A DNA stretch of 64,000 bases from Pseudomonas frederiksbergensis (GCF_000802155.2 NZ_JQGJ02000002.1:496001-560000), one strand, 5' to 3'; shown: positions 1 through 9,471, counted from the stretch's first letter. Numbers and translations are program-made. Notes: generated from the sequence alone by a model not told the origin.

Positions 1-112
1 GGTGTAGGGAAATCAACAACGAGACAAAATAAAATAATGCACCAAAGACCATCAAGGAGAGGCCCACGCCCTGCCGAATACGATACCGCCGAATTGCTTG
101 TTGAATATTCAC
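1..112 (-). CDS. Partial unknown membrane protein (N-terminus only)
   Basis: A minus-strand reading frame opens with GTG at 112 and runs off the window edge after 37 codons. It begins VNIQQAIRRYRIRQG and continues into a hydrophobic stretch that looks like a first membrane segment. A basic N-terminus followed by a membrane helix suggests an inner-membrane protein. It points away from the transfer genes to the right. With only 37 residues the family cannot be named. Confidence 0.45.
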   Translation of the reverse strand, partial: MNIQQAIRRYRIRQGVGLSLMVFGALFYFVSLLISLH

Positions 113-131
113 TCTTTGCACTCACTCTTCG

Positions 132-329
132 TTAACTGATTTCGTTGGAGCTTATCTGCGCCCCGCTAGCGACGTAGTTAGCGGAATCAAACGTTAACGG
201 CCACCAATCGTTTTTCATGAGCAATCGAGACAGAGCTTGCAGTGTAATCGTGTCATTTTCCCCTGTTTTTGACCTTCGATACGGTGCCCCAAAGAGCCGT
301 ATAGAAATAAATGACGCAGCGTGTTTCAT
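132..329 (-). CDS. Possible small hypothetical protein, 65 aa
   Basis: This minus-strand frame sits 20 bases upstream of the partial membrane gene and on the same strand, so the two could form a short operon. The protein has no signal peptide, membrane helix or motif that I recognise. The ribosome binding site is weak. It could equally be a chance frame in the gap before the transfer operon. Confidence 0.25.
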   Translation of the reverse strand: MKHAASFISIRLFGAPYRRSKTGENDTITLQALSRLLMKNDWWPLTFDSANYVASGAQISSNEIS

Positions 330-358
330 GTTTCTTACTGCTGAGCCCTGGAGGTTAG

Positions 359-730
359 ATGAATGCTGGCCCCATCTCCAAACGGGCTATCCGCATGTCA
401 ACCAAATTTTTCCGAATCTGCTCACTGTTCGTTCTGACGACGTTCCATAGCGGCAGCTATGCCGAATCTGCTCATGAGCAAGATCAGTTCAGTCTAATTC
501 TGCAGCAACTCGACGCCATCGAACGCCTTGCGACACGAGCTGAGGCAGCCAGCACGGCTGAACCAGTCGAGCGCTATCGCTTCGACTATCTCCGTCTGTC
601 TAAGGACATCCAACGTATTCGCCAGGGGGTGCAGGGCTATATGTCCCCCTCTCGCGCTCAACCCCGCGATCCCCATGAAATGGTGGGCGATTACCGCCTT
701 GATACCCCGGAAGCGGAGGCTTCGCCATGA
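359..730 (+). CDS. RAQPRD family ICE protein (TIGR01690)
   Basis: A small exported protein of the ICE type IV secretion cluster; its exact role in transfer is not known. The family signature is visible as SRAQPRDP near the C-terminus. The N-terminus carries a signal-like hydrophobic stretch ending at SYAES. I chose the ATG at 359 because GGAGG lies at 350-354; the ATG at 395 has no such site and would shorten the protein by 12 residues. The stop overlaps the next start (ATGA), so translation is probably coupled. In related elements this gene opens the RAQPRD-03758-03745-03750 run, as here. Confidence 0.93.
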   Translation: MNAGPISKRAIRMSTKFFRICSLFVLTTFHSGSYAESAHEQDQFSLILQQLDAIERLATRAEAASTAEPVERYRFDYLRLSKDIQRIRQGVQGYMSPSRAQPRDPHEMVGDYRLDTPEAEASP

Positions 731-966
731 GCATGACTGACGCTCAGACGGCCGCCTTCCAAAACGCCTCCGGTTTTTCGGCGCAGAGCAGTTCGACGCT
801 CTGGCTGTCCTTGGTTCTCGTCCTGGCTTTGCTGTGGTGTGCCTGGGTGATGTGGACGGCTTACCGGGGCTGGGCCACCGGCAGTGTGCGCTTCGGCGCG
901 CTTGGCGGAAGTACCGCACGCGTGCTGCTCACCTTGTTGGTCCTGATGCTCTTCACCCTGTCCTAA
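727..966 (+). CDS. TIGR03758 family ICE membrane protein (DUF3262)
   Basis: A 79-residue protein with two hydrophobic helices (about residues 25-46 and 62-78), the usual size and shape for this family. It lies between RAQPRD and TIGR03745, its conserved position, and overlaps the RAQPRD stop by four bases. The family is presumed to belong to the inner-membrane part of the mating-pair machinery; no biochemical activity is known. Confidence 0.88.
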   Translation: MSMTDAQTAAFQNASGFSAQSSSTLWLSLVLVLALLWCAWVMWTAYRGWATGSVRFGALGGSTARVLLTLLVLMLFTLS

Positions 967-983
967 CCCAGGAGATCGCCACC

Positions 984-1355
984 ATGCTCAAGTGCTTTGC
1001 CCCTCTGAAAAACAATCTGCGAGATCGTGCCAGCCAACGCTTGATCGGTCTGCTGCTGGTGCTCGGCCCAAGCCTAGCTTTCGCCGAGCTCCCCACCATG
1101 GAAGCCCCTTCGCGCGGTGAAGGATCCGGATTGATCGAGACGATCAAAAACTACGCCTACGACGGCGGCATCTTGCTCGGTCTGCTAATCGCCCTACTCG
1201 CTTTTCTCGGCGTGGCCTGGCATTCCCTGACCGTTTATGCCGACGTGCAGAACCAGCGCAAGACCTGGAAGGACTTGGGTGCTGTAGTCGGTATCGGAGC
1301 TCTGCTGGTGGTGATCATCATCTGGTTCCTGACCAAGGCTGCCGCGATTCTGTGA
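984..1355 (+). CDS. TIGR03745 family ICE membrane protein
   Basis: A 123-residue protein with a signal peptide (cleavage probably after SLAFA) and two further hydrophobic helices around residues 62-82 and 98-117. Size, processing and position match the place of the pilin (TraA-like) gene in F-type operons, so a pilin-like role is possible by synteny only. The ATG at 984 follows an AGGAG at 970-974 and gives a proper signal peptide; the longer upstream frame would destroy it. The stop lies 7 bases before TIGR03750. Confidence 0.88.
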   Translation: MLKCFAPLKNNLRDRASQRLIGLLLVLGPSLAFAELPTMEAPSRGEGSGLIETIKNYAYDGGILLGLLIALLAFLGVAWHSLTVYADVQNQRKTWKDLGAVVGIGALLVVIIIWFLTKAAAIL

Positions 1356-1362
1356 GGTCGAC

Positions 1363-1776
1363 ATGAACAACACTATCGAACGCCTTGCCGACGGCACCTT
1401 GGTTTTTCTGCCCGAGCGACTCAATCGCGACCCTGCCGTACTGCGAGGTTTGACCAATGATGAGATGTGGGTAGCGCTGGGTACCGGCGCAGTCATCGGC
1501 CTGCTGCTGGGCGTTCCTCTGGCGATCGCCACCGCTTCCATTGCCGTAGCGCCGACCGGCATGATCGCAGGCATGGCCGTGGTGTTATTGGCCAGTGGCA
1601 CGCTTTTGCGTCGAGCCAAACGGGCCCGTCCCGAGACCTGGTTGTACCGCAAGCTCGAATGGATACTGGCTAGCCGTTGGCGCTTGGATCGCGGCAATCT
1701 GATTCTCCACTCCGGTGCCTGGACGGTCCGCCGTTCACGTCGGCTGCGTTCTGCCCTGTCCCGGTGGCAGCCATGA
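1363..1776 (+). CDS. TIGR03750 family conjugal transfer protein (TraL-like position)
   Basis: A 137-residue protein with a hydrophilic N-terminus, two adjacent membrane helices at about residues 40-85 and a basic tail. It occupies the place of TraL in F-like gene order and probably helps anchor the secretion channel in the inner membrane. Its stop overlaps the next start by four bases (ATGA at 1773), part of a run of coupled genes. Confidence 0.88.
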   Translation: MNNTIERLADGTLVFLPERLNRDPAVLRGLTNDEMWVALGTGAVIGLLLGVPLAIATASIAVAPTGMIAGMAVVLLASGTLLRRAKRARPETWLYRKLEWILASRWRLDRGNLILHSGAWTVRRSRRLRSALSRWQP

Positions 1777-2414
1777 GCCGCTTTCGGAACAAGGTGGATG
1801 CCCAACAGGCCCATATCTTCAGCCTGCGCCTGGCGGTAATAGTCCTTGCGCTAGTCTGTGCCGGGCTCTGGTACGGCTGGCGCTCGGCACCGACCGATCT
1901 GACCGTGCATGTCCCCCCGGATCTACGCTCGGGCAGCACGCGCAAGTGGTGGGATATCCCCTCAGAGAATGTGTATGCCTTTGCCCTGTATATTTTTGGT
2001 CAGCTCAACCGCTGGCCCTCGGATGGCGAGCAGGACTATCGCCGCGCAATCTATGGTTTGCAGTCCTACCTTACACCCGCCTGCAAGGCCTTCCTCGACG
2101 GTGACTACGAGTACCGCAAGGCCGCTGGCGAGCTGCGCCAGCGGGTACGTGGCGTCTACGAAATTCTGGGCCGAGGCTATAGCGAAGATCCGGAACTCAG
2201 GGTCAAGCAACTCGATCTCGACAGCTGGCTGGTCACCCTCGACCTCAACGCCGATGAGTATTACGCCGCCGAACCGGTGAAAAGGGTGGTGGTGCGTTAT
2301 CCATTACGCGTGGTGCGTTTTGATCTGGACCCCGAACGCAATAAGTGGGGGCTGGCACTGGACTGTTATCAGGGCACGCCGCAAAAAATCGCTCTGCCTG
2401 GAGGTGAGCCATGA
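1773..2414 (+). CDS. TIGR03746 family (PFL_4703) ICE protein, TraE/VirB8-like position
   Basis: A 213-residue protein with a short cytoplasmic N-terminus, one membrane helix (about residues 20-40) and a soluble periplasmic domain, the layout of VirB8/TraE proteins. VirB8-like proteins form a periplasmic scaffold between the inner membrane and the outer core complex. The start at 1773 removes an implausible N-terminal extension and creates a four-base overlap with TIGR03750. The stop overlaps the next gene by four bases. Confidence 0.9.
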   Translation: MSRFRNKVDAQQAHIFSLRLAVIVLALVCAGLWYGWRSAPTDLTVHVPPDLRSGSTRKWWDIPSENVYAFALYIFGQLNRWPSDGEQDYRRAIYGLQSYLTPACKAFLDGDYEYRKAAGELRQRVRGVYEILGRGYSEDPELRVKQLDLDSWLVTLDLNADEYYAAEPVKRVVVRYPLRVVRFDLDPERNKWGLALDCYQGTPQKIALPGGEP

Positions 2415-3223
2415 CGGGGATTTCTACCCTGGGGCTCACCATCGCACTGATGCTATCGGGAGTCGCAGCGCAGGCCGTCGAGTTGATGCGCTGGGAACGC
2501 CTCCCTCTCGCGGTCCCACTGGTGATCAATCAGGAGCGGGTGGTCTTTATCGATGAGGATGTCCGAGTCGGCGTACCCTCAACTCTGACCGGCAAGCTGC
2601 GCGTGCAATCTACCGGCGGAACGCTGTACCTGCACGCGTCAGAAGCCATTGCACCTACCCGATTACAACTGCAATCGGTCGCGACGGGCGAGATCATCCT
2701 CTTGGACATTGCAGCCGCGCCTGGCGATCAACCGCTGGAACCCGTACGTATTCTCAAGAATGCTCAGCGGCAGCCTACCGAGGCTGAATCTAGCACTGTC
2801 CCTATTCCGGAACGTACGCCAATCCCAGTCGCTTTGACGCGCTACGCCGCGCAAAGCCTGTACGCGCCGCTACGCACCGTGGAGTCTCTGCCCGGCGTAC
2901 GCCGCGTCCCGCTCAAGCTGCGCAGCGAACTGCCAACCCTGCTGCCGACAGAAAACGTGTCCAGTACCCCCATCGCCGCCTGGCGGCTCGGTGATTACTG
3001 GGTGACGGCGGTGAAGTTACGCAATCGTGGTTCAGAGACGGTGCAACTCGATCCACGTCGACTTCAGGCCACCTTGTTCGCCGCGACCTTCCAGCATGCT
3101 TTCCTCGAGCCGGTCGGCAGCGCAGAAGACACCACGATCGCCTACCTCGTCACTCGCAGTGCCGGCCTCGAACAGGCCGTGCTGCTCCCGCCCGTTGCGC
3201 GAGGGGCTGACGATGAAAGCTAA
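2411..3223 (+). CDS. TIGR03749 family ICE protein (TraK-like position)
   Basis: A 270-residue exported protein: the N-terminus has a signal peptide ending near AAQAVE, and the rest is soluble. By order (after the TraE-like gene, before the TraB-like gene) it corresponds to TraK/VirB9, an outer-membrane core subunit; that assignment is inference from synteny. The last bases overlap the start of TIGR03752 by 11, which again suggests coupled translation. Confidence 0.88.
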   Translation: MTGISTLGLTIALMLSGVAAQAVELMRWERLPLAVPLVINQERVVFIDEDVRVGVPSTLTGKLRVQSTGGTLYLHASEAIAPTRLQLQSVATGEIILLDIAAAPGDQPLEPVRILKNAQRQPTEAESSTVPIPERTPIPVALTRYAAQSLYAPLRTVESLPGVRRVPLKLRSELPTLLPTENVSSTPIAAWRLGDYWVTAVKLRNRGSETVQLDPRRLQATLFAATFQHAFLEPVGSAEDTTIAYLVTRSAGLEQAVLLPPVARGADDES

Positions 3224-4730
3224 CGCCTTGCTCAAATGGCTGGTACCGGCCGCGCTGCTGGCCGTGGTGGTGATCATCCTGAAAACCTGGGTCGCGGGTG
3301 GCAGCACGCCCTCTCCAGAGGGCCCAGTTGATCAGAGCAACCTTCAGTTATCCACCGAGCAAGCCAAGTCGCTCGGCATTGCTGGCGATACCCCCCGCGA
3401 TACGGTCGCCACCCTGGTCGGCCAGGTGAAGGCCATGCGCAGCGACATGCTCGGTTTGAAGAAACACAACGATTCGCTGCAGACGGAAAACAACCGCCTG
3501 CGCGAGCGGGAAAACAGTGTTGATTCGCGTATCCAGACGGCGCTTGGCAGCGTGACTCAACAGGTCGACGAAGGTCGCCGACAAGCCAACGAGGCTCGAC
3601 TCAAAGCGGAACAAGACAGTCGCCAGGCCCGTGGTCTGCTGACGCAATTGCAGGAGCAACTGTCGGGGCTGACCGGCAAGGACAAGGATATGCCTATCGG
3701 ACTGGGGCTTGAGCCGGGCGACGGCTCCCAGTTCGAACGGCAGCATTCTGCCAATGATGCACTGCAGTGGATTGAGCCCTCGAATGCTCTGTCCACCGCC
3801 CCCCAGGGCAAAACCAAGACCGCGTCCGCCCTGAGTCTGCCTACTGCTTTCAATTCACTGGACGGTTTGAAGGACAATGCCATCGACCGCAGCCAGAAGC
3901 AGTTACGCGACGTCACCAAGGGTGAACGTGACCTGACACGCTCCGCTGATCGTACCGAAGGCGCGAAGCCGGTCTACACCATTCCCGAAAACGCAACATT
4001 GATGGGTTCGGTCGCCATGACCGCTCTGATCGGCCGAGTCCCAGTCGACGGCACCGTGAATGATCCCTATCCCTTCAAAGTGCTGGTCGGCCCCGAGAAC
4101 CTGACCGCCAACGGCATCGATCTGCCGGACGTCGCGGGGGCCGTTATGAGCGGCACGGCATCCGGTGACTGGACCCTGTCGTGCGTACGCGGACAGGTCG
4201 AATCAATTACCTTTGTGTTTACCGACGACACTATCCGCTCGGTGCCTCAGCCGAAGGCAGTAGCCAGCCGCAACGCCTCCAACGCCCAGAGTTCGAGCAC
4301 CGACAATATTCGTGGCGGACTCGGTTACCTGTCCGATCCGTACGGCATTCCTTGCATTGCCGGTGAGCGCCGCTCGAACGCTCAACAGTACCTCGGCAGC
4401 CAGAGCTTGATCACTGCCGCCGGCGCCGGTGTCGCCGCCTTGCTAGGAGACGAGCAGAACAACAGCAGCTTGATCAGTTCGGGCGGTAGTACGCTCGGGG
4501 TCGCCAGCAGCAGTGGCAATAGCGCACTGAGTTCAATTCTCAGTGGTGGGGTCAGCGACATTCGCGAGTGGATCAACAAATTGTATGGCGAGACCTTTGC
4601 CGCCGTGTACGTGCCCCCGGCGGCACAGGTCGCACTGCACCTCGACCATGAGATCACCATCGACTACGAGCCGAAGGGCCGGAGCGTTCGCCATGAAAAA
4701 GACCAAGCCTCTCTGCCTGACCTGGATTAG
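3213..4730 (+). CDS. TIGR03752 family ICE protein (TraB/VirB10-like)
   Basis: A 505-residue protein with one N-terminal membrane helix (residues 8-26), a long polar and coiled-coil region (about 50-160), and a C-terminal domain, the architecture of TraB/VirB10 proteins that span the envelope. The start at 3213 is the only one that gives a membrane anchor; the frame is open further upstream but in the wrong reading phase of the preceding gene. The C-terminus overlaps the lipoprotein gene by 38 bases. Confidence 0.9.
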   Translation: MKANALLKWLVPAALLAVVVIILKTWVAGGSTPSPEGPVDQSNLQLSTEQAKSLGIAGDTPRDTVATLVGQVKAMRSDMLGLKKHNDSLQTENNRLRERENSVDSRIQTALGSVTQQVDEGRRQANEARLKAEQDSRQARGLLTQLQEQLSGLTGKDKDMPIGLGLEPGDGSQFERQHSANDALQWIEPSNALSTAPQGKTKTASALSLPTAFNSLDGLKDNAIDRSQKQLRDVTKGERDLTRSADRTEGAKPVYTIPENATLMGSVAMTALIGRVPVDGTVNDPYPFKVLVGPENLTANGIDLPDVAGAVMSGTASGDWTLSCVRGQVESITFVFTDDTIRSVPQPKAVASRNASNAQSSSTDNIRGGLGYLSDPYGIPCIAGERRSNAQQYLGSQSLITAAGAGVAALLGDEQNNSSLISSGGSTLGVASSSGNSALSSILSGGVSDIREWINKLYGETFAAVYVPPAAQVALHLDHEITIDYEPKGRSVRHEKDQASLPDLD

Positions 4731-5109
4731 TTTGCTCTGCTGGGTCCTGGCGGGGTGTTCCACCGACAAGGAGACGCTGCTGCCCCATGGCGAGCAAACC
4801 ATGCTGGACATCTGGAACGGTGCTGGTTCGCAAGGCACTCAGCAGCAACTGCTGGATGCTCGGCACCAGTTACGCCGTCCGCTGGACCAGGCAGATTTCT
4901 CCGTTGTTCTCCAGGAGCCGTACACACGCACAGCGGCGAACGAGATCCGCAACCTGTTCCCGCGCCTGCCCAATCCCGATCTGGTACTGTACGTGTATCC
5001 GCATCTGAGCGGTACCGAGCAGGCACCGATTCCGGGTTACTCGACCGTCTTTCCGTTCTACCAACGGGTGCAATACGCACTGCCCGGTGAACGACAGGAA
5101 GACCTGTAG
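4693..5109 (+). CDS. TIGR03751 family conjugal transfer lipoprotein (TraV-like)
   Basis: A 138-residue lipoprotein. The N-terminus MKKTKPLCLTWISLLCWVLA is followed by GCS, a clear lipobox with the acylated cysteine at residue 22. It fills the TraV/VirB7 position between the VirB10-like gene and the ATPase and is expected to sit in the outer membrane as part of the core complex. The start lies inside the end of TIGR03752, and the TAG stop shares a G with the next GTG start. Confidence 0.92.
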   Translation: MKKTKPLCLTWISLLCWVLAGCSTDKETLLPHGEQTMLDIWNGAGSQGTQQQLLDARHQLRRPLDQADFSVVLQEPYTRTAANEIRNLFPRLPNPDLVLYVYPHLSGTEQAPIPGYSTVFPFYQRVQYALPGERQEDL

Positions 5110-7856
5110 TGCGTGCCGGTGATCCGAGCAATCGCACTTCGGCGTGGAAAGCCTGGCGCCACCCATTACGCCCTCGTGCCACCTTGGCCGATGAAGCTGC
5201 ACTCTATGCGCACAACCCGAGCTTCACCGACTACTTGCCTTGGGTCGAATATCTGGAGACCGAGCAGTGTTTTCTACTCGATGACAATCGCTCGGTAGGC
5301 GCGGTGTTCGAGTTACTGCCCATCGGCACCGAAGGACGCGAACCCGATTGGCTGATGGCGGCCCGCGATGCCCTCGAGGATGCCCTGCAAAATAGTTTTG
5401 ATGAACTGGATCAAGCGCCGTGGGTAGCGCAGTTTTTCTGCCAGGACGACAACGACTTCATCCCCTACCTGACCCGGCTCACCGATTATATTCAGGACAG
5501 CGCGCGAGGTACGGTCTTCACCGAAGCGTATTTGGAACTCAGCCGCCGTCATCTGAAGGCTATCGCCAAGCCGGGAGGTCTGTTCGAGGACAAGGCCGTC
5601 ACGCGCCTACCCTGGAGGGGCAACAGCCGCCGGGTGCGCCTGGTGGTCTATCGTTGGCTCGAGTCTGACGCTGAGGAGACCGGACTTATCCCAGTGCAAG
5701 CCCTGCATCAGGCTTGCGAACGTATCGCGGCTTCGTTGCAAACGTGTGGGGTGAAATCGACGCGAGTCGATGGCCCAGGTTTGTATGCCTGGCTGCTGCC
5801 TTGGTTCAATCCAGCCCCCAAGCTCACCGATGAAGCGCCCGAGGAGTTCTACCGCTGTGTGGCCTATCCGGAGTCGGCCGACGGTGAGTCGCCGGAACTG
5901 CCCTTCGATCACGACTTTGCCGAGCGTTTATTCTTCAACGAACCGCGTTCGGATGTTCAGCGTGGACTCTGGTTTTTCGATGGTCAGCCCCATCGAGTCA
6001 TGGTGGTGGACAAGCTGCGGCGGGCCCCCTTGATAGGCCAACTCACTGGCGAAACCCGCAAGGGCGACGCGGTGAATGCGCTGTTCGACCAGTTGCCCGA
6101 AGGCACGGTGATGAGCCTGACCTTGGTGGTCAAACCCCAAGATATGCTAGAGGAGCAGTTGAACCGCCTGGCGCGCAAAGCCATCGGTGAAAACCTGGCC
6201 TCGACCCAGACCCGTCAGGATGTTGAAGAGGCTCGCGCGATCATCGGCCGCCAGCACAAGCTGTACCGCGGCACCCTGGCGTTTTACTTGCGCGGTCACG
6301 ATGAGCAGCAATTGCACCAGCGCTCGATCAGCCTGGCCAGCGCGCTGCTGGGTGCGGGACTGCAACCAGTACGTGAAGGTGACGAGGTTGCCGCCTGTAA
6401 CAGCTATCTGCGTTGGTTACCGATGATCTACAACCCGGCCCGCGACACGCGCAACTGGTACACGCGCCTGATGTTTGTCCAGCACCTGGCGAACCTGGTT
6501 CCGGTGTGGGGCCGCAGTACCGGCACAGGCCACCCAGGCATCACCCTGTTCAATCGTGGTGGCTCGCCGTTGAGCTTTGATCCATTGTCACGCCTAGATC
6601 GGGCCATGAACGGCCATCTGCTGTTGTTCGGCCCCACCGGCGCCGGCAAGTCGGCCACCCTGGTCACCCTGCTGATGCAGATCATGGCGGTGTACCGCCC
6701 TCGCCTGTTCATCGTTGAGGCCGGTAACTCATTCGGTTTACAGGGCGACTACTTCGCAACGCAAGGCCTGTCGGTCAACAAGGTCCAATTGAAACCTGGT
6801 ACCGCGGTCAGCCTCGCCCCGTTCGCCGATGCCTGGCGCCTGGTCGAGCAGCCGGATCAGGTGGCGAGTCTATCGATCGATGAGTGGGACGATGAGGTGG
6901 TAACCAGTCACGAAGACCAGCGCGATGTTCTCGGCGAACTGGAAATCACCGTCCGCCTGATGATCACCGGCGGCGAAGCCAAGGAAGAAGCGCGCCTGAG
7001 TCGAGCCGATCGCAGCTTGATCCGCGAGTGCATCCTAGATGCGGCACAGACCTGTGTCGCAGCGGAGCGCCAGGTACTGACCCGCGACGTGCGCGACGCG
7101 TTGCTGCGCGTCGCCGCCGACCCGCACTTGCCAGAGAAACGTCGCGAGCGTGCCCAGGAAATGGGCGAGTCCATGGACCTGTTTTGCCAGGGTTTCGAGG
7201 GTGAACTGTTCGATCGTGAAGGCACGCCTTGGCCCGAGAGCGATGTGACCATTGTCGATCTGGCCACCTACGCTCGCGAAGGCTACGAGGCACAGATGTC
7301 CATCAGCTACATCAGCCTGATGAACACCGTGAATAACCTTGCCGAACGAGACCAGTACCTGGGCCGACCGATCATCATGGTCACCGACGAGGGCCATATC
7401 ATCACCAAGAACCCGCTGCTGGCACCCTTCGTGGTCAAGGGCACGAAGATGTGGCGCAAGCTCGGCGCGTGGTTCTGGCTGGCGACGCAAAACCTTGCCG
7501 ACTTCCCCACTGCCGCGCAGACCATGCTCAACATGATCGAATGGTGGATTTGCTTGAACATGCCGCCCGCGGAAATCGAAGAAATCGCACGGTTCAAGAA
7601 ACTCACGCCGGCACAGAAAGCCTTGCTGCTCTCCGCCAGTAAGGAGCCGGGGAAATACACTGAGGGGGTCGTGCTCTCGAAGAAGCTCGAAACGCTGTTT
7701 CGAGCCGTGCCGCCCAGTCTTTATCTCGCCCTGGCCATGACGGAGCCTGAGGAAAAAGCCGAACGCTGGACACTGATGCAGAGCACCGGCTGCTCGGAAT
7801 TGGAGGCGGCTTACCGGGTAGCTGAGCGGATCGATAGGATGCGAGGAATCAAGTGA
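5109..7856 (+). CDS. Conjugative transfer ATPase, TIGR03744 (VirB4/TraC-like)
   Basis: The 915-residue ATPase that powers assembly and secretion. Walker A is GPTGAGKS at about residue 508 and Walker B lies in MVTDEGH at about residue 755. Length agrees with the PFL_4706 family. Translation starts with GTG at 5109, overlapping the lipoprotein stop (TAGTG). It is the last gene of the first transfer block: just 24 bases beyond its stop the convergent toxin gene ends, so the block is interrupted here. Confidence 0.95.
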   Translation: MRAGDPSNRTSAWKAWRHPLRPRATLADEAALYAHNPSFTDYLPWVEYLETEQCFLLDDNRSVGAVFELLPIGTEGREPDWLMAARDALEDALQNSFDELDQAPWVAQFFCQDDNDFIPYLTRLTDYIQDSARGTVFTEAYLELSRRHLKAIAKPGGLFEDKAVTRLPWRGNSRRVRLVVYRWLESDAEETGLIPVQALHQACERIAASLQTCGVKSTRVDGPGLYAWLLPWFNPAPKLTDEAPEEFYRCVAYPESADGESPELPFDHDFAERLFFNEPRSDVQRGLWFFDGQPHRVMVVDKLRRAPLIGQLTGETRKGDAVNALFDQLPEGTVMSLTLVVKPQDMLEEQLNRLARKAIGENLASTQTRQDVEEARAIIGRQHKLYRGTLAFYLRGHDEQQLHQRSISLASALLGAGLQPVREGDEVAACNSYLRWLPMIYNPARDTRNWYTRLMFVQHLANLVPVWGRSTGTGHPGITLFNRGGSPLSFDPLSRLDRAMNGHLLLFGPTGAGKSATLVTLLMQIMAVYRPRLFIVEAGNSFGLQGDYFATQGLSVNKVQLKPGTAVSLAPFADAWRLVEQPDQVASLSIDEWDDEVVTSHEDQRDVLGELEITVRLMITGGEAKEEARLSRADRSLIRECILDAAQTCVAAERQVLTRDVRDALLRVAADPHLPEKRRERAQEMGESMDLFCQGFEGELFDREGTPWPESDVTIVDLATYAREGYEAQMSISYISLMNTVNNLAERDQYLGRPIIMVTDEGHIITKNPLLAPFVVKGTKMWRKLGAWFWLATQNLADFPTAAQTMLNMIEWWICLNMPPAEIEEIARFKKLTPAQKALLLSASKEPGKYTEGVVLSKKLETLFRAVPPSLYLALAMTEPEEKAERWTLMQSTGCSELEAAYRVAERIDRMRGIK

Positions 7857-7880
7857 AACGGAGCTGATCCTAGGTTTCGA

Positions 7881-8627
7881 TCAACCCGGCAGTAAATCCT
7901 TGAACACCTTCTCCACGTAGGCCTGCATGAACCAGTCAGGGATCTCATCAGTCCTGAACTCAAGGTCGGTCCCGTCCGTTACTTCAGCGAGCAGCAGCAG
8001 ATCAGCGCCGGAGTTATCAAAGATATAAGCCCGGTTCGAGGCTGCGATGGCCGCTGGTAATAGGTTCAGACAACGACCATAGCGCTGGACAATTTTTTCC
8101 GTGGGAACTGGGTGCCCACCTGCCGCAACACGGTTCTTGACCCTATTGATATTGATATCCGGGTCTTCAGTGGCGACAAAATAGAGGTAGGTGCGATATC
8201 CCGACGCTCTTGCCTTGAGCATAAAAGCGATTTTGTCCTCGCTAGACATCACCGTTTCGAAGGTGAACGACAACTGGGCTTCGAGGAGCTTGTGCCGAAT
8301 AAAATCAGAGAGCACGGAAGCAAAATAGGAATTCATTTCCACGGTCTGAAAATTCAGGCCGTTGCCGCTGAAGTCTATTTTGGCCGCCTCTTCATCAAGC
8401 TGGGCCAACCGGATCAGGCGATGCGCCTTGATAAAACCGAGAACCTCATCACCTTCGGTTTCCAGCTGAAAATCGCTGAATTCCAGACGCCCGCCCTCTT
8501 TGGCGGCCTTTTCGATTTCATCCGGGTTGATATAGATGCCGATCAGGTGGGAAGGCACGGCACCCTTCATCGTGCTTTTGCCGGAACCGTTAGGACCGGC
8601 AAACATCCTCAGCCGAGGAACTGTCAT
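7881..8627 (-). CDS. Zeta-type toxin, AAA-like kinase
   Basis: A 248-residue P-loop protein with Walker A GPNGSGKST at residues 11-19, followed by INPDEIE, as in zeta toxins. Zeta toxins phosphorylate UDP-N-acetylglucosamine and so block cell-wall synthesis; activity on that substrate is inferred from the family. The start overlaps the stop of the upstream small gene by four bases (ATGA), the usual layout for antitoxin-toxin pairs. It faces the transfer operon and sits between two conjugation genes, so it probably stabilises the element. Confidence 0.8.
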   Translation of the reverse strand: MTVPRLRMFAGPNGSGKSTMKGAVPSHLIGIYINPDEIEKAAKEGGRLEFSDFQLETEGDEVLGFIKAHRLIRLAQLDEEAAKIDFSGNGLNFQTVEMNSYFASVLSDFIRHKLLEAQLSFTFETVMSSEDKIAFMLKARASGYRTYLYFVATEDPDININRVKNRVAAGGHPVPTEKIVQRYGRCLNLLPAAIAASNRAYIFDNSGADLLLLAEVTDGTDLEFRTDEIPDWFMQAYVEKVFKDLLPG

Positions 8628-8872
8628 GAGCAGCGACGCACCTTAATAATGCCGCCCAAGGTCACTTTATGCTTGGGCTTGGCCACTCGAATAACCTTGT
8701 GCTTACCATCGGCAGTCGTCTCAACGAGCATGCCGTCCATGACTTCCATCACGCTGCGTCCGGCCGCCAGCGCGTTGATATAGGCCGTATTGATCGCCCC
8801 TTCGGCCATGGCTGGGATTTTACCCTCCAGTCGGCTCACCAGATCATCACTCAACTCTTGGTCGGCTTTCAT
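8624..8872 (-). CDS. Probable antitoxin of the zeta-type pair
   Basis: An 82-residue protein immediately upstream of the toxin gene and overlapping it by four bases. I chose the ATG at 8872 because TGGAG lies six bases before it; an upstream ATG at 8911 lacks one. It is largely helical and polar and ends in a basic tail. I do not recognise the sequence family; the antitoxin call comes from size, order and overlap. Confidence 0.65.
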   Translation of the reverse strand: MKADQELSDDLVSRLEGKIPAMAEGAINTAYINALAAGRSVMEVMDGMLVETTADGKHKVIRVAKPKHKVTLGGIIKVRRCS

Positions 8873-9054
8873 ATCGAGCTCCACGTTCTCAGAGCGTGCA
8901 GAAATCTGCACTTACCAGAATCCTAGCTGCGTAGGTCTGTAACAGCACAATGCCACTTCTGTCAGACCTCCATTCTAGAGGAATGATGCCTGGAACCATA
9001 CCTTCCAGTAAATTTTCCCGTGCAAGCCATGTCGTCAGGGTTGGAGCCGCACAG

Positions 9055-9312
9055 CTACGGTGAAACGCCTAGAAGCCGTTGCTGAATTCTCAATAAAAAA
9101 CCTGCTTCGAAAGCATCCTGAGAGTCTCCTGCCGGACAAGTCTTACGTGCCTGCGCCAGCTCCCACCACAGCGGTACCTCACCAGGTGTATTAAGCCAGG
9201 CCTGAGCGCATTGCACGCCACGCTCGATCATCGGGGCAAATTCGTTGCCCCATGGCGTCAGAAGACTCGGACAACCATCCGCCGCAGGAATGGAAACGTA
9301 ATTTTCGGTCAT
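9055..9312 (-). CDS. Small conserved protein, possibly QslA-like
   Basis: An 85-residue soluble protein starting MTENYVSIPAADGCPSLLTP; AAGG lies just before the ATG at 9312. A central segment (ERGVQCAQAWL, then PLWWELAQAR) looks like a compact helical domain. From memory it resembles small proteins annotated as QslA-like (LasR antiactivator) in Pseudomonas, but I cannot confirm this. It is divergent from the XRE regulator, with a 159-base gap between them. Confidence 0.5.
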   Translation of the reverse strand: MTENYVSIPAADGCPSLLTPWGNEFAPMIERGVQCAQAWLNTPGEVPLWWELAQARKTCPAGDSQDAFEAGFLLRIQQRLLGVSP

Positions 9313-9471
9313 AGACACCTTAGCTTTCGATTTATTTATTAATGCTCGGTCTGTTCTAAGCAGCATAGAAACAAAATTGACACTCGGCTTAAGCATCAAA
9401 AAAGCCCGAATCAGAGCCAATGTAGACTATATCCCGTGGATTGAGAGTCCCTCAAGGCGCAGTTTGCGCGC

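Noticed and set aside
217..450. Plus-strand frame of 77 codons before the RAQPRD gene
   Set aside because: No ribosome binding site, no recognisable sequence, and it overlaps the well-supported RAQPRD start.
8112..8783. Long plus-strand frame opposite the toxin gene
   Set aside because: It mirrors the zeta toxin and antitoxin genes, which have P-loop and overlap evidence.
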